Shown: one piece after another, positions 44,313-52,626 of the stretch
How the letters are laid out: the number at the start of each line of letters is the position of its first letter
Numbering within the stretch: position 1 is the first letter of the stretch
NCBI GenBank assembly: GCA_035363115.1
Contig: DAOSEM010000008.1
Span: forward strand, 1 to 64,000
DNA length: 64,000 nt
Direction: 5' to 3'
Origin: Syntrophales bacterium
GTDB taxonomy: Bacteria; Desulfobacterota; Syntrophia; Syntrophales; PHBD01
The notes under the pieces: model-generated
What the model was told of the DNA's origin: nothing
Databases searched by the model: none
Seen by the model: only the letters and a program-made list of their open reading frames with translations
Program-made: the position numbers and the translations under genes

Positions 44313-44639
44313 AACGCAATAGCCCATGACTGTGTTTCGACACATCTTGCCGCTCAGACGAAGTTCTCCGAGGAGGACCTGGAGAAACTCTGGAATGCGC
44401 TGACGAATATGTTCGAGCATGACCGGTCTGCCGCCCGGGGGCTGATGTCCACCCGTGGTTTGATCGTTTTCAAACATGATACCGCCCTTGGCAAGGCTCC
44501 GGCTCACAGACTTTTCGAACTCGTGCAGGTTAGGCGAAAAACGGATCCATCAAAGCCGGCAAGAGCATTTGGGGATTATGAAATTGTGATTGATGAAACC
44601 CGACTGCCCACCGGTATGACATTGGATGTCAAGGTGTGA
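44313..44639 (+). pseudogene. C-terminal remnant of a second, proteobacterial-type cas7c
   Basis: Directly after the TGA of cas7c the same frame stays open for 108 codons and matches the C-terminal third of the proteobacterial Csd2 type: IAHDCVSTHLAAQTKFSEED, ALTNMFEHDRSAARGLMSTR, LIVFKHDTALGKAPAHRLFE and PARAFGDYEIVIDETRLP. The complete Cas7 upstream already has its own, different version of this region. The fragment has no start near its beginning (first ATG 44409), is GC-richer than the gene before it, and carries apparent substitutions at usually conserved places (AHDC for AHGF). Best read as the stump of the resident cas7. Confidence 0.9.
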
Positions 44640-44693
44640 GACTGTAGTAACTATTTTCGTCGATGAACAACGAGCCTTTGAAAGGCGACACAC

Positions 44694-45725
44694 ATGAAAA
44701 GAAAGAGAGAACCACCTTCGACAGGTGAGTTGATTCTGTATCAGACGGAGGATGGTGAAACCAAGGTTGAGGTGCGCCTTAAAGATGATACCGTTTGGCT
44801 AACCCAACGGCTTATGGCTGAGTTATTCCAGAAGGATGTTCGGACCATCAATGAGCACATTAAGCACATTTTCACGGAGGGGGAGCTTTCTCCGGGTTCA
44901 GTTATCCGGAATTTCCGGATAACTGCTACCGACGGGAAGCAATACGACACCTCCCATTATAATCTGGATGTGATCATTTCCGTTGGATATCGGGTAAAGT
45001 CCCTTCGCGGCACGCAGTTCCGCATCTGGGCCACGCAACGCCTCCGGGAATTCATCGTAAAAGGTTTTACCCTTGATGATGACCGCCTCAAGCAGGCGGG
45101 AGGCGGTGCTTACTTCGACGAACTGCTTGCCCGTATCCGGGATATCCGCTCTTCGGAGAAAATCTTCTGGCGCAAGATCCTGGATATCTATGCCACCAGC
45201 ATTGACTATGAGCCAAACACTGAACTTTCCAGGCAGTTCTTTGCCTCCGTTCAGAACAAGATGCACTGGGCAGCCCATGGTCAGACGGCGGCGGAGGTGA
45301 TTCACGGCCGGGCGGATGCGGACAAGCCGTTCATGGGCCTGACGTCTTGGCTGGGAAGCACCCCACGGAAAGCGGATGCTATCATTGCCAAGAATTACTT
45401 GAATGAAAATGAATTGGACATCCTGAACCGGATTGTCAGCATGTACCTGGATTTCGCGGAATTACAGGCTTTGAATCGCAGGCCCATGCATATGCGGGAC
45501 TGGCTGGAGAAACTGGACGATTTCCTGAAAATCAGCGGGCGGGACATTCTGACGGATGGAGGCACGATCAGCCATGACGAAGCGATTGAGAAGGCAGCCG
45601 CAGAGTATGAGCGTTATCAGCGGGAAAGGATAAACGAACCTTCCATTGTTGAGCGTGATTGCCTGAAAGCTATTCGCGAAGTCAGGCGGATCGAAGATTC
45701 CAGGAACAAGGGCAGAAAGAAATGA
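44694..45725 (+). CDS. RhuM-family protein inserted between cas7 and cas4
   Basis: The 343-residue protein fits the virulence-RhuM family, whose biochemical role is unknown: GELILYQTEDGETKVEVRLK, DDTVWLTQRLMAELFQKDVR, TINEHIKHIFTEGEL, YNLDVIISVGYRVKSLRGTQ and FRIWATQRLREFIVKGF. RhuM genes are commonly found near restriction-modification and other defence genes. Here the gene sits in the cas operon on the same strand; its TGA overlaps the cas4 ATG (ATGA), so cas4 translation may depend on it. No catalytic motif was recognised. Confidence 0.88.
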   Translation: MKRKREPPSTGELILYQTEDGETKVEVRLKDDTVWLTQRLMAELFQKDVRTINEHIKHIFTEGELSPGSVIRNFRITATDGKQYDTSHYNLDVIISVGYRVKSLRGTQFRIWATQRLREFIVKGFTLDDDRLKQAGGGAYFDELLARIRDIRSSEKIFWRKILDIYATSIDYEPNTELSRQFFASVQNKMHWAAHGQTAAEVIHGRADADKPFMGLTSWLGSTPRKADAIIAKNYLNENELDILNRIVSMYLDFAELQALNRRPMHMRDWLEKLDDFLKISGRDILTDGGTISHDEAIEKAAAEYERYQRERINEPSIVERDCLKAIREVRRIEDSRNKGRKK

Positions 45726-46360
45726 CGGACGAAGCGCAGGACAATCTGCTTATGATCTCTGCCTTGCAGCACTATGCGTACTGTCCCCGCCAGTGCGCTC
45801 TCATTCACATTGAGCAGATGTGGACAGAGAACCGCTTCACCGTCGAAGGACGGATCATGCACGAGCATGTCCACGAGGAGGGGAGGGAATCCCGTGGTGA
45901 CGTGAGGATCGAACACGGGGTTCCCCTTCGCTCGCTTCGGCTGGGCCTCATTGGAAAAGCCGACGTCGTGGAATTTCATCGCCGGGAGGATGGTTCCTGG
46001 CGGCCATTTCCCGTGGAATACAAACGGGGAAAACCCAAACCGGACGACTGCGACAAGGTCCAGCTTTGCGCCCAGGCGCTCTGCCTGGAAGAGATGCTGG
46101 GTGTTTCCATCCCTGCAGGAGCGATCTTCTATGGCCGGACCAGGCGTCGTCTTGATGTCGCGTTCGACGGAGCACTGCGGTTGGAAACGGAGGAAGCGGC
46201 GCGTCGCACACACGAATTGGTTTCTTCCGGACGGACGCCGCCTCCGGAATATTCGAAGAAGTGTGATAGCTGCTCGCTCGTGGCGGACTGCTTGCCGAAA
46301 TCCATCCGGAGAGGCCGATCGGTGAAGAAATATTTGTCGAGAATGCTGGCGGAGCCATGA
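45722..46360 (+). CDS. cas4: Cas4, RecB-like nuclease for spacer acquisition
   Basis: Cas4 trims prespacers and helps select PAM-proximal ends with Cas1-Cas2. The 212-residue protein has the N-terminal YCPRQCALIH and C-terminal CDSCSLVADC Cys set for a 4Fe-4S cluster, and RecB nuclease motifs GKADVVEF, PVEYKRGK and QLCAQALCLEE. The ATG at 45722 overlaps the rhuM stop; the longer frame to 45659 lies within rhuM. GC-rich like the chromosome. Overlaps cas1 by ATGA. Confidence 0.95.
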   Translation: MTDEAQDNLLMISALQHYAYCPRQCALIHIEQMWTENRFTVEGRIMHEHVHEEGRESRGDVRIEHGVPLRSLRLGLIGKADVVEFHRREDGSWRPFPVEYKRGKPKPDDCDKVQLCAQALCLEEMLGVSIPAGAIFYGRTRRRLDVAFDGALRLETEEAARRTHELVSSGRTPPPEYSKKCDSCSLVADCLPKSIRRGRSVKKYLSRMLAEP

Positions 46361-47388
46361 AAAAACATCTCAACACGTTGTTTGTTACCACCCAGGGCGC
46401 CTATCTCGCCAAGGAGGGGGAGACGATTGCCGTCAAGGTGGACAAGGAGGTTCGCCTGCGTCTGCCCGTTCACACCCTGGGGGGAATCGTCTGCTTCGGC
46501 AATATCTCACTGAGCCCGTTCCTAATGGGTTTTTGCGCGCAAAACGGCGTCGGGATCAGCTATCTCTCCGAACAGGGACGATTCCTGGCCAGGGTACAGG
46601 GGCCTGTATCGGGAAATGTCCTGCTGCGCCGCGAGCAGTATCGGCGGGCGGATGATTTAAAATTCTCCGCCGACATCGCCGGATCGATTGTGGCGGGGAA
46701 AATAGCCAACAGCCGGACCGTCATCCAGAGAACTCTGCGGGACCACGGGGAGAAAGTGGACAGAGCCGCTTTGGAGCGTGTGGTGAGCCACCTTGGGAAC
46801 AGTGTCGCATCACTCGGTAACGGTCAGGCTCTTGATGCAGTCCGTGGGATCGAGGGAGATGCAGCCAGGGCTTATTTTGACGTCTTCAGTCATCTGATCG
46901 TCGCGCAAAAGGAATCGTTCACGTTCAGCGATCGGAATCGCAGGCCGCCTCTGGACAACGTCAACGCTCTTCTCTCGTTTGTCTATACCATGGTCATGCA
47001 TGATGTCCGATCTGCACTGGAGGGAGTGGGATTGGATCCGGCCGTCGGTTTTCTCCATCGGGATCGCCCGGGGCGGCCGGGCCTCGCTCTCGACCTGATG
47101 GAGGAGTTCCGGCCTTTTCTGGCGGACCGGCTTGCCCTTTCGTTGATCAATCTGAGGAAAGTACAAGGCAGGGGTTTCCGAAAAGCTGAGACAGGGGCAG
47201 TGCTTATGGATGACGAAACCCGGAAGACGGTCATCGTTTCTTATCAGGAGCGGAAACAGGAGGAGATCCTTCATCCGTTCCTGGGAGAGAAAGTGACGAT
47301 CGGGTTGCTGTTTCATGTCCAGGCGCTTCTCCTGGCGCGTTATCTGAGGGGGGACCTGGATGGATATCCGCCCTTCATCTGGAAGTGA
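46357..47388 (+). CDS. cas1: Cas1, CRISPR integrase
   Basis: Cas1 with Cas2 integrates new spacers at the leader end. The 343-residue protein has the N-terminal beta domain (LNTLFVTTQGAYLAKEGETI) and the metal-binding triad at E166 (RGIEGDAARAYF), H234 (GFLHRDRPGRPGLALDL) and E249 (MEEFRPFLAD). It overlaps cas4 and lies 35 bases before cas2. Composition is chromosome-like, unlike the AT-rich cas3-cas7. Confidence 0.97.
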   Translation: MKKHLNTLFVTTQGAYLAKEGETIAVKVDKEVRLRLPVHTLGGIVCFGNISLSPFLMGFCAQNGVGISYLSEQGRFLARVQGPVSGNVLLRREQYRRADDLKFSADIAGSIVAGKIANSRTVIQRTLRDHGEKVDRAALERVVSHLGNSVASLGNGQALDAVRGIEGDAARAYFDVFSHLIVAQKESFTFSDRNRRPPLDNVNALLSFVYTMVMHDVRSALEGVGLDPAVGFLHRDRPGRPGLALDLMEEFRPFLADRLALSLINLRKVQGRGFRKAETGAVLMDDETRKTVIVSYQERKQEEILHPFLGEKVTIGLLFHVQALLLARYLRGDLDGYPPFIWK

Positions 47389-47423
47389 TCGCTCATGACA
47401 TCGGATGAAAGGCAGGAGGGATC

Positions 47424-47714
47424 ATGTTTGTCGTAGTGAGCTACGATGTCGCTGATGTTGCGGGTGCGGGTGCCCGTCGCCTCCGTCGGGTGGCGAAGAT
47501 ATGCCGGAATCATGGCCAGCGGGTTCAATATTCTGTCTTCGAGTGTATCGTGGACCCGGCTCAGTGGGCACTTTTCCGGCAGGAGTTGATCGACGAGATC
47601 GAACCGAAGGAGGACAGTCTGCGGTTTTATTTCCTGGGATCCAATTGGCGGCGGCGGGTGGAGCACATCGGTGCCAAGAAATCCATCGACCAGGAAGGCC
47701 CTTTGATTGTGTGA
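47424..47714 (+). CDS. cas2: Cas2
   Basis: Cas2 bridges two Cas1 dimers in the integration complex. The 96-residue ferredoxin-like protein starts MFVVVSYDVADVAGAGARRL, with the conserved Asp of the first strand, then RRVAKICRNHGQRVQYSVFE and the C-terminal FYFLGSNWRRRVEHIG. A ggcaggaggg lies upstream of the ATG. The CRISPR leader follows. Confidence 0.96.
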   Translation: MFVVVSYDVADVAGAGARRLRRVAKICRNHGQRVQYSVFECIVDPAQWALFRQELIDEIEPKEDSLRFYFLGSNWRRRVEHIGAKKSIDQEGPLIV

Positions 47715-47897
47715 ACCTTTCCGCGAACCGGAAGCGGGCATGTTTTACCAGGAGCTTCGCGAGCATTGTAAGTATTCGATATATTGGTTGTTATGGGTTG
47801 TTCTTTGAAAACAGAATATCGCTGAAAGTTTGGATTGGGACACGTTCGCGAAAGTGTGCCGATTAACAGAGTGGATGCAGATAGTTGCAGATATACT
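47715..47897 (+). promoter_or_regulatory. CRISPR leader
   Basis: The 183 bases between cas2 and the first repeat carry no gene and are more AT-rich than the flanks. Position next to cas2, intact repeats at this end and decayed repeats at the other all mark it as the leader, where the array promoter and integration signals should lie. No promoter matched the consensus convincingly. Confidence 0.8.
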
Positions 47898-50800
47898 GTC
47901 GCCCCCCGTGCGGGGGCGTGGATTGAAACCGTGGATGAAGCACATGCCCGACGACTGGGCCTGGTCGCCCCCCGTGCGGGGGCGTGGATTGAAACATGAT
48001 TGCTATCGACATGGACAATGGCAAGATATGGTCGCCCCCCGTGCGGGGGCGTGGATTGAAACCAAGAATGCGGGTGATCCCGTTGCCAAGCAGATTGTCG
48101 CCCCCCGTGCGGGGGCGTGGATTGAAACAAGAAAGAGAAAACCTGTCACGTCCAGGAAGTGGTCGCCCCCCGTGCGGGGGCGTGGATTGAAACTGCGCCG
48201 CGGCGAGCGGCGGGCACTGTCCATCCGTCGCCCCCCGTGCGGGGGCGTGGATTGAAACCCCTGTCAGCCTTTCAGCGTCGCCGGAAAGCGAGGTCGCCCC
48301 CCGTGCGGGGGCGTGGATTGAAACAAGAAAGAGAAAACCTGTCACGTCCAGGAAGTGGTCGCCCCCCGTGCGGGGGCGTGGATTGAAACTGCGCCGCGGC
48401 GAGCGGCGGGCACTGTCCATCCGTCGCCCCCCGTGCGGGGGCGTGGATTGAAACCCCTGTCAGCCTTTCAGCGTCGCCGGAAAGCGAGGTCGCCCCCCGT
48501 GCGGGGGCGTGGATTGAAACTTATCGAACGGATAGTGAAGTTTCGGGGTCGCATAGTCGCCCCCCGTGCGGGGGCGTGGATTGAAACTTGCCGATCCCCA
48601 AGCCAGTCAAAAGAACTGCCACGTCGCCCCCCGTGCGGGGGCGTGGATTGAAACGGTAAGCGGGCGTGGTTGGAACCTGGACATCTGTCGCCCCCCGTGC
48701 GGGGGCGTGGATTGAAACCTCGGCCTGTGTGCCGGTTACCTGATCCTTAACCGTCGCCCCCCGTGCGGGGGCGTGGATTGAAACTGAACGGGGGTGACGG
48801 ATTTCGGAATCACGCCGGGTCGCCCCCCGTGCGGGGGCGTGGATTGAAACCATCCATCGGTTGAACAGGAATCCCGCCAGCGTCGTCGCCCCCCGTGCGG
48901 GGGCGTGGATTGAAACGTCTCGATGTCCCGGCCCATGACACACATGCCCAGTCGCCCCCCGTGCGGGGGCGTGGATTGAAACGATATCGCAAGGGGTCGA
49001 CCAACGAGACACAGAATGTCGCCCCCCGTGCGGGGGCGTGGATTGAAACCTGATCATCGCCCCTACCATCAGGGTTGCCGAGGTCGCCCCCCGTGCGGGG
49101 GCGTGGATTGAAACCCTATGACGGAATGATCATCAAGGCGCACAAGGGGTCGCCCCCCGTGCGGGGGCGTGGATTGAAACTGTATTGTTGCCTATTGTGC
49201 AGTGATCGCTTGGGTCGCCCCCCGTGCGGGGGCGTGGATTGAAACGTGTCAATCACAGACATGGGGGATCTCCGAAACGGTCGCCCCCCGTGCGGGGGCG
49301 TGGATTGAAACACCACACATCGCCGGTCGCAAGCCGGGCTCGGGTCGCCCCCCGTGCGGGGGCGTGGATTGAAACGATCGCGTCCAGTCCAAGTGTGAAG
49401 GACGCATAAGTCGCCCCCCGTGCGGGGGCGTGGATTGAAACAGCCATCCCCGACGTGATCTGGGAAGTCAGTGAAGTCGCCCCCCGTGCGGGGGCGTGGA
49501 TTGAAACATGCCGACCTCGATCTTAACCCACGACGGATTCAGGTCGCCCCCCGTGCGGGGGCGTGGATTGAAACAAACCCGGGAAAGCGGATTCCGACCA
49601 AACTACCGTCGCCCCCCGTGCGGGGGCGTGGATTGAAACGCGCCTGGCCCGGATGTATTCGACAAAGAACCGGGTCGCCCCCCGTGCGGGGGCGTGGATT
49701 GAAACGCCGGCAGAAGGCATCCCGTGTATTGCCCCCAGAGTCGCCCCCCGTGCGGGGGCGTGGATTGAAACTGTGGCGTGAGCTTGGCGGGAAGGTTGAG
49801 AAGCCGTCGCCCCCCGTGCGGGGGCGTGGATTGAAACTGTGCGGACACATCGACCATGGGCATCACGAATGGTCGCCCCCCGTGCGGGGGCGTGGATTGA
49901 AACTTCCTGACCGTCGAGGCCGTCATCGTCGGGATGATGTCGCCCCCCGTGCGGGGGCGTGGATTGAAACTTGATGTATCCATAAAGGCTACATCGCTAA
50001 TATCGTCGCCCCCCGTGCGGGGGCGTGGATTGAAACACGGCGGGACCGCCAGCGATAGCCGGCCCCTTGGTCGCCCCCCGTGCGGGGGCGTGGATTGAAA
50101 CGTTCCATAAAGACACCTTGATAATTCGTCGGATGGTCGCCCCCCGTGCGGGGGCGTGGATTGAAACGTGTCGGGCTCGTAATCCTCCAGAATCACCTCC
50201 AGGTCGCCCCCCGTGCGGGGGCGTGGATTGAAACCGGTGCCAACCATGCGGTGATCGCGCTTGTGGGGAGTCGCCCCCCGTGCGGGGGCGTGGATTGAAA
50301 CCATCCAGTCCATCAAAGTGCATCATTGGAAACCGTCGCCCCCCGTGCGGGGGCGTGGATTGAAACGTCGCATTTCTGACCGCACAGTGGACACAGAAAC
50401 GTCGCCCCCCGTGCGGGGGCGTGGATTGAAACAGATAGGAACCTTGGGGGGCGTTCGTCCTCTTTCGTCGCCCCCCGTGCGGGGGCGTGGATTGAAACAG
50501 GTTCCACCGGGCTTCGTTCGCTGCTTTCGTGGGTCGCCCCCCGTGCGGGGGCGTGGATTGAAACTGGACCGTGATGTCGTCCCCCCGGGAGTTGTCCAGT
50601 CGCCCCCCGTGCGGGGGCGTGGATTGAAACGTCGACAAGACTGTGCGGAAGCTCAAGGAAAAGGGAGTCGCCCCCCGTGCGGGGGCGTGGATTGAAACTG
50701 GCCGATCATCCCCAGGGACAGCTCGTTGTAGATGTCGCCCCCCGTGCGGGGGCGTGGATTGAAACCGACGATACCATGAATATATTGCCGGAACCGGCGT

Positions 50801-51359
50801 CGCCCCCCGTGCGGGGGCGTGGATTGAAACGCGTAGTTCGCGATCGCCTCGTGGAGGAAGTCTGTCGCCCCCCGTGCGGGGGCGTGGATTGAAACGTGGT
50901 GCCTTTTTTCGACTTTTTTGAGAATTGAGTCGCCCCCCGTGCGGGGGCGTGGATTGAAACACCGCATACCGTTCTCATGAGAAGAAAAGCGTGAGTCGCC
51001 CCCCGTGCGGGGGCGTGGATTGAAACGACGGCATCATTAAAATCCTTGGTGTCCGGATCGTGTCGCCCCCCGTGCGGGGGCGTGGATTGAAACCCAGACG
51101 GAGAGCCGGAACCAGAGGTCTACCCCTGTCGCCCCCCGTGCGGGGGCGTGGATTGAAACAGGCGATGGCCGCCCTGGAGATAATCGGCGAGGGGGTCGCC
51201 CCCCGTGCGGGGGCGTGGATTGAAACGATTGACTGTAGCTGAGGGCGGGCCTTGACTACGTCGCCCCCCGTGCGGGGGGCGTGGATTGAAACTCCTCGAC
51301 GGTCTTGAAGTCGGTGATGCTTTTGCCGTCGCCCCTCGTGCGGGGGCGTGGATTGAAGC
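47898..51359 (+). CRISPR. Type I-C CRISPR array, 53 repeats and 52 spacers
   Basis: The 32-base repeat starts gtcgccccccgtgc and ends ggattgaaac; CGCCCCC and GGGGGCG form a perfect 7-bp hairpin with a CGTGC loop, the I-C form, and the ATTGAAAC end is the expected crRNA handle. I read 53 repeat copies by eye. Spacers are 32-36 bases, mostly 33-35. All repeats appear identical except the last two: repeat 52 (51260-51292) has one extra G, and repeat 53 (51328-51359) has two substitutions (cccct, gaagc). Three spacers occur twice, leaving 49 different ones. Transcription is + from the leader. Confidence 0.98.
48129..48520 (+). repeat. Tandem duplication of three repeat-spacer units
   Basis: Spacers 4, 5 and 6 (starting aagaaagagaaaacc, tgcgccgcggcg and ccctgtcagcctttc) recur in the same order as spacers 7, 8 and 9. 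The two copies, 48129-48324 and 48325-48520, are each 196 bases and identical by eye. This points to recombination between repeats rather than reacquisition. Confidence 0.95.
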
Positions 51360-51519
51360 GAAACCAACGGATTAAAAGTCCTTTGGTCGAGACATGGTCT
51401 CCATGCCGGAGCGTGATTTATCCTCAATCTGACCTTTAAAGCCAGACCATGGTCCGCTTTTTCCCGATGGCCGCTTCGGCCAGGATGCTCCGCTGTTCAT
51501 TAAAAAAACGAGCAGAATC

Positions 51520-51915
51520 TCAGGCAACCAGAATCTTCTCGATCTCCGGAATCGCTTCGAAGTGTCGGTCCCGTGTCAGGAGCGTGCCTCCGATGTTCCG
51601 GCAGCAGGCGGCGATCCAGACGTCGTTGATGGGGATCGGGGTTCCTCGGGTGGAGAGAGCGAGGTAAAGCGCGGCGTAGTGCCCGGCCGTGTCGATATCC
51701 ACGGGAAGAACCGTTACGTCGAATTCACGGATGAACCGGGCGAGCATTTCATCGTTACGCTTCTGCCGTTTCCCCTTCCGGAATCCGTACATCAGTTCGC
51801 CGATCACAACAGTCGGAAGGAAGAGGCTGTCGGCGTTCTGCGCCATCAGGTCCACGACCTCCGGGCGGCCCTCGGAGAAGTCCGAGTAGGCGTTCGTGTC
51901 CAGTACGAGCTTCAT
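51520..51915 (-). CDS. vapC: VapC-type PIN-domain toxin
   Basis: VapC toxins are Mg-dependent RNases. The 131-residue PIN protein keeps the acidic set D6 (LVLDTNAYSDF), E40 (VVIGELMYGF), D98 (PINDVWIAACC) and D116 (TRDRHFEAI). It overlaps the upstream antitoxin gene by four bases, the usual toxin-antitoxin layout. It lies 160 bases past the array end and is convergent with it. Confidence 0.94.
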   Translation of the reverse strand: MKLVLDTNAYSDFSEGRPEVVDLMAQNADSLFLPTVVIGELMYGFRKGKRQKRNDEMLARFIREFDVTVLPVDIDTAGHYAALYLALSTRGTPIPINDVWIAACCRNIGGTLLTRDRHFEAIPEIEKILVA

Positions 51916-52151
51916 TCCCAGTCTCCCTCGCGGATCTGCTCGAACGTCTCCGTTGCTTTCCGGAGATCGTCAGCTTCCTCGCGGGTCATCCAGCCGGCAA
52001 AGCTCCGGATCCTGGCGGCGCGCTCCCGGCGAATCCCCAGCTTTTCATCGATGGCCTCCAGGATGAAGGCCGTCTTCGTCTTCCCTTCCTTCCGGGCCGC
52101 TTCGCTGATCATCGCCTCCCGCTCGGGGGGAATCCTGAGACTGATCGGCAT
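51912..52151 (-). CDS. vapB: VapB-like ribbon-helix-helix antitoxin
   Basis: The 79-residue protein begins MPISLRIPPEREAMISEAAR, continues KEGKTKTAFILEAIDEKL (a ribbon-helix-helix DNA-binding domain), and ends with an acidic segment EEADDLRKATETFEQIREGD that would block the toxin. The gene precedes vapC with a four-base overlap. It probably represses its own promoter through the GTATCGC repeats just upstream. Confidence 0.88.
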   Translation of the reverse strand: MPISLRIPPEREAMISEAARKEGKTKTAFILEAIDEKLGIRRERAARIRSFAGWMTREEADDLRKATETFEQIREGDWE

Positions 52152-52165
52152 GATTCATACCTCCC

Positions 52166-52193
52166 GTATCGCACTTTCAGGTATTTGTATCGC
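52166..52193 (-). promoter_or_regulatory. Candidate VapB operator
   Basis: Two direct copies of GTATCGC (52166-52172 and 52187-52193) are spaced 21 bases start to start, two helical turns, 15-42 bases upstream of the vapB start. Ribbon-helix-helix antitoxins often bind such spaced short repeats; the assignment is inference. Confidence 0.45.
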
Positions 52194-52307
52194 GCATGTC
52201 CGGGCCTGTCAAGAAGCGATTCCGGCCCTTCCCAACAACCGCCGTTCATGCGATAAGGGGCCGGCGGACAGGAATCATGCCTGTCCGGGAGAAAGGAACG
52301 GTTCGAT

Positions 52308-52568
52308 ATGAGTGCAGAGCCCCGGAAGCCCGTCATCGAGTATCCCTGCCAATGGGTCTACAAGGTCATCGGCCCCGACGAGGCGGCCCTCCGGGAGGCG
52401 GTGACACAGGTGGTCCAGGATCTACCCCATACCGTGGCGCTCTCCAACACAAGCGCCACCGGCCGGTACTGCTGCCTGAACGTCGAGCTGACCGTGGCCG
52501 ACGAGACGGTCCGGACGAGCCTTTACGAGATGCTGAAAAACCATCCGGCCGTCCGGATCGTCCTGTGA
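52308..52568 (+). CDS. DUF493/YbeD-family protein
   Basis: The 86-residue protein matches the YbeD/HP0495 family: IEYPCQWVYKVIGPDEAALR, LSNTSATGRYCCLNVELTV and a C-terminal YEMLKNHPAVRIVL. The fold is ferredoxin-like; the function is not established, although E. coli YbeD is encoded next to lipoate genes. It is divergent from vapBC. A hairpin cggacagg/cctgtccg (52265-52287) precedes it without a T tract. Followed 58 bases later by the nucleotidase. Confidence 0.88.
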   Translation: MSAEPRKPVIEYPCQWVYKVIGPDEAALREAVTQVVQDLPHTVALSNTSATGRYCCLNVELTVADETVRTSLYEMLKNHPAVRIVL

Positions 52569-52626
52569 AAGGTTCGACCGGCCGGCCATGCCGGGCTTGA
52601 GAAACGTCGATTCCAAGGGAGGTTCC

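Noticed and set aside
47898..51359. Spacers targeting genes within this window
   Set aside because: Reading the spacers against the annotated genes by eye gave no match; a proper search was not possible, so absence is not proven.
47863..51427. Many open frames on both strands in the array, with recurring RPRTGGD, STPPHGGR, HAPARGAT or SPPVRGRGLK segments
   Set aside because: They are translations of the CRISPR repeat in different frames with spacer-encoded filler; such spurious proteins are common in annotations of I-C arrays.
51393..51451. Inverted repeat catggtct/agaccatg after the array
   Set aside because: It is only 8 bp with a 43-base loop and no T tract; not enough to call a terminator or site.
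52265..52287. Hairpin cggacagg/cctgtccg before the DUF493 gene as a terminator
   Set aside because: No T tract follows on either strand, and the gene upstream is divergent, so there is nothing to terminate.
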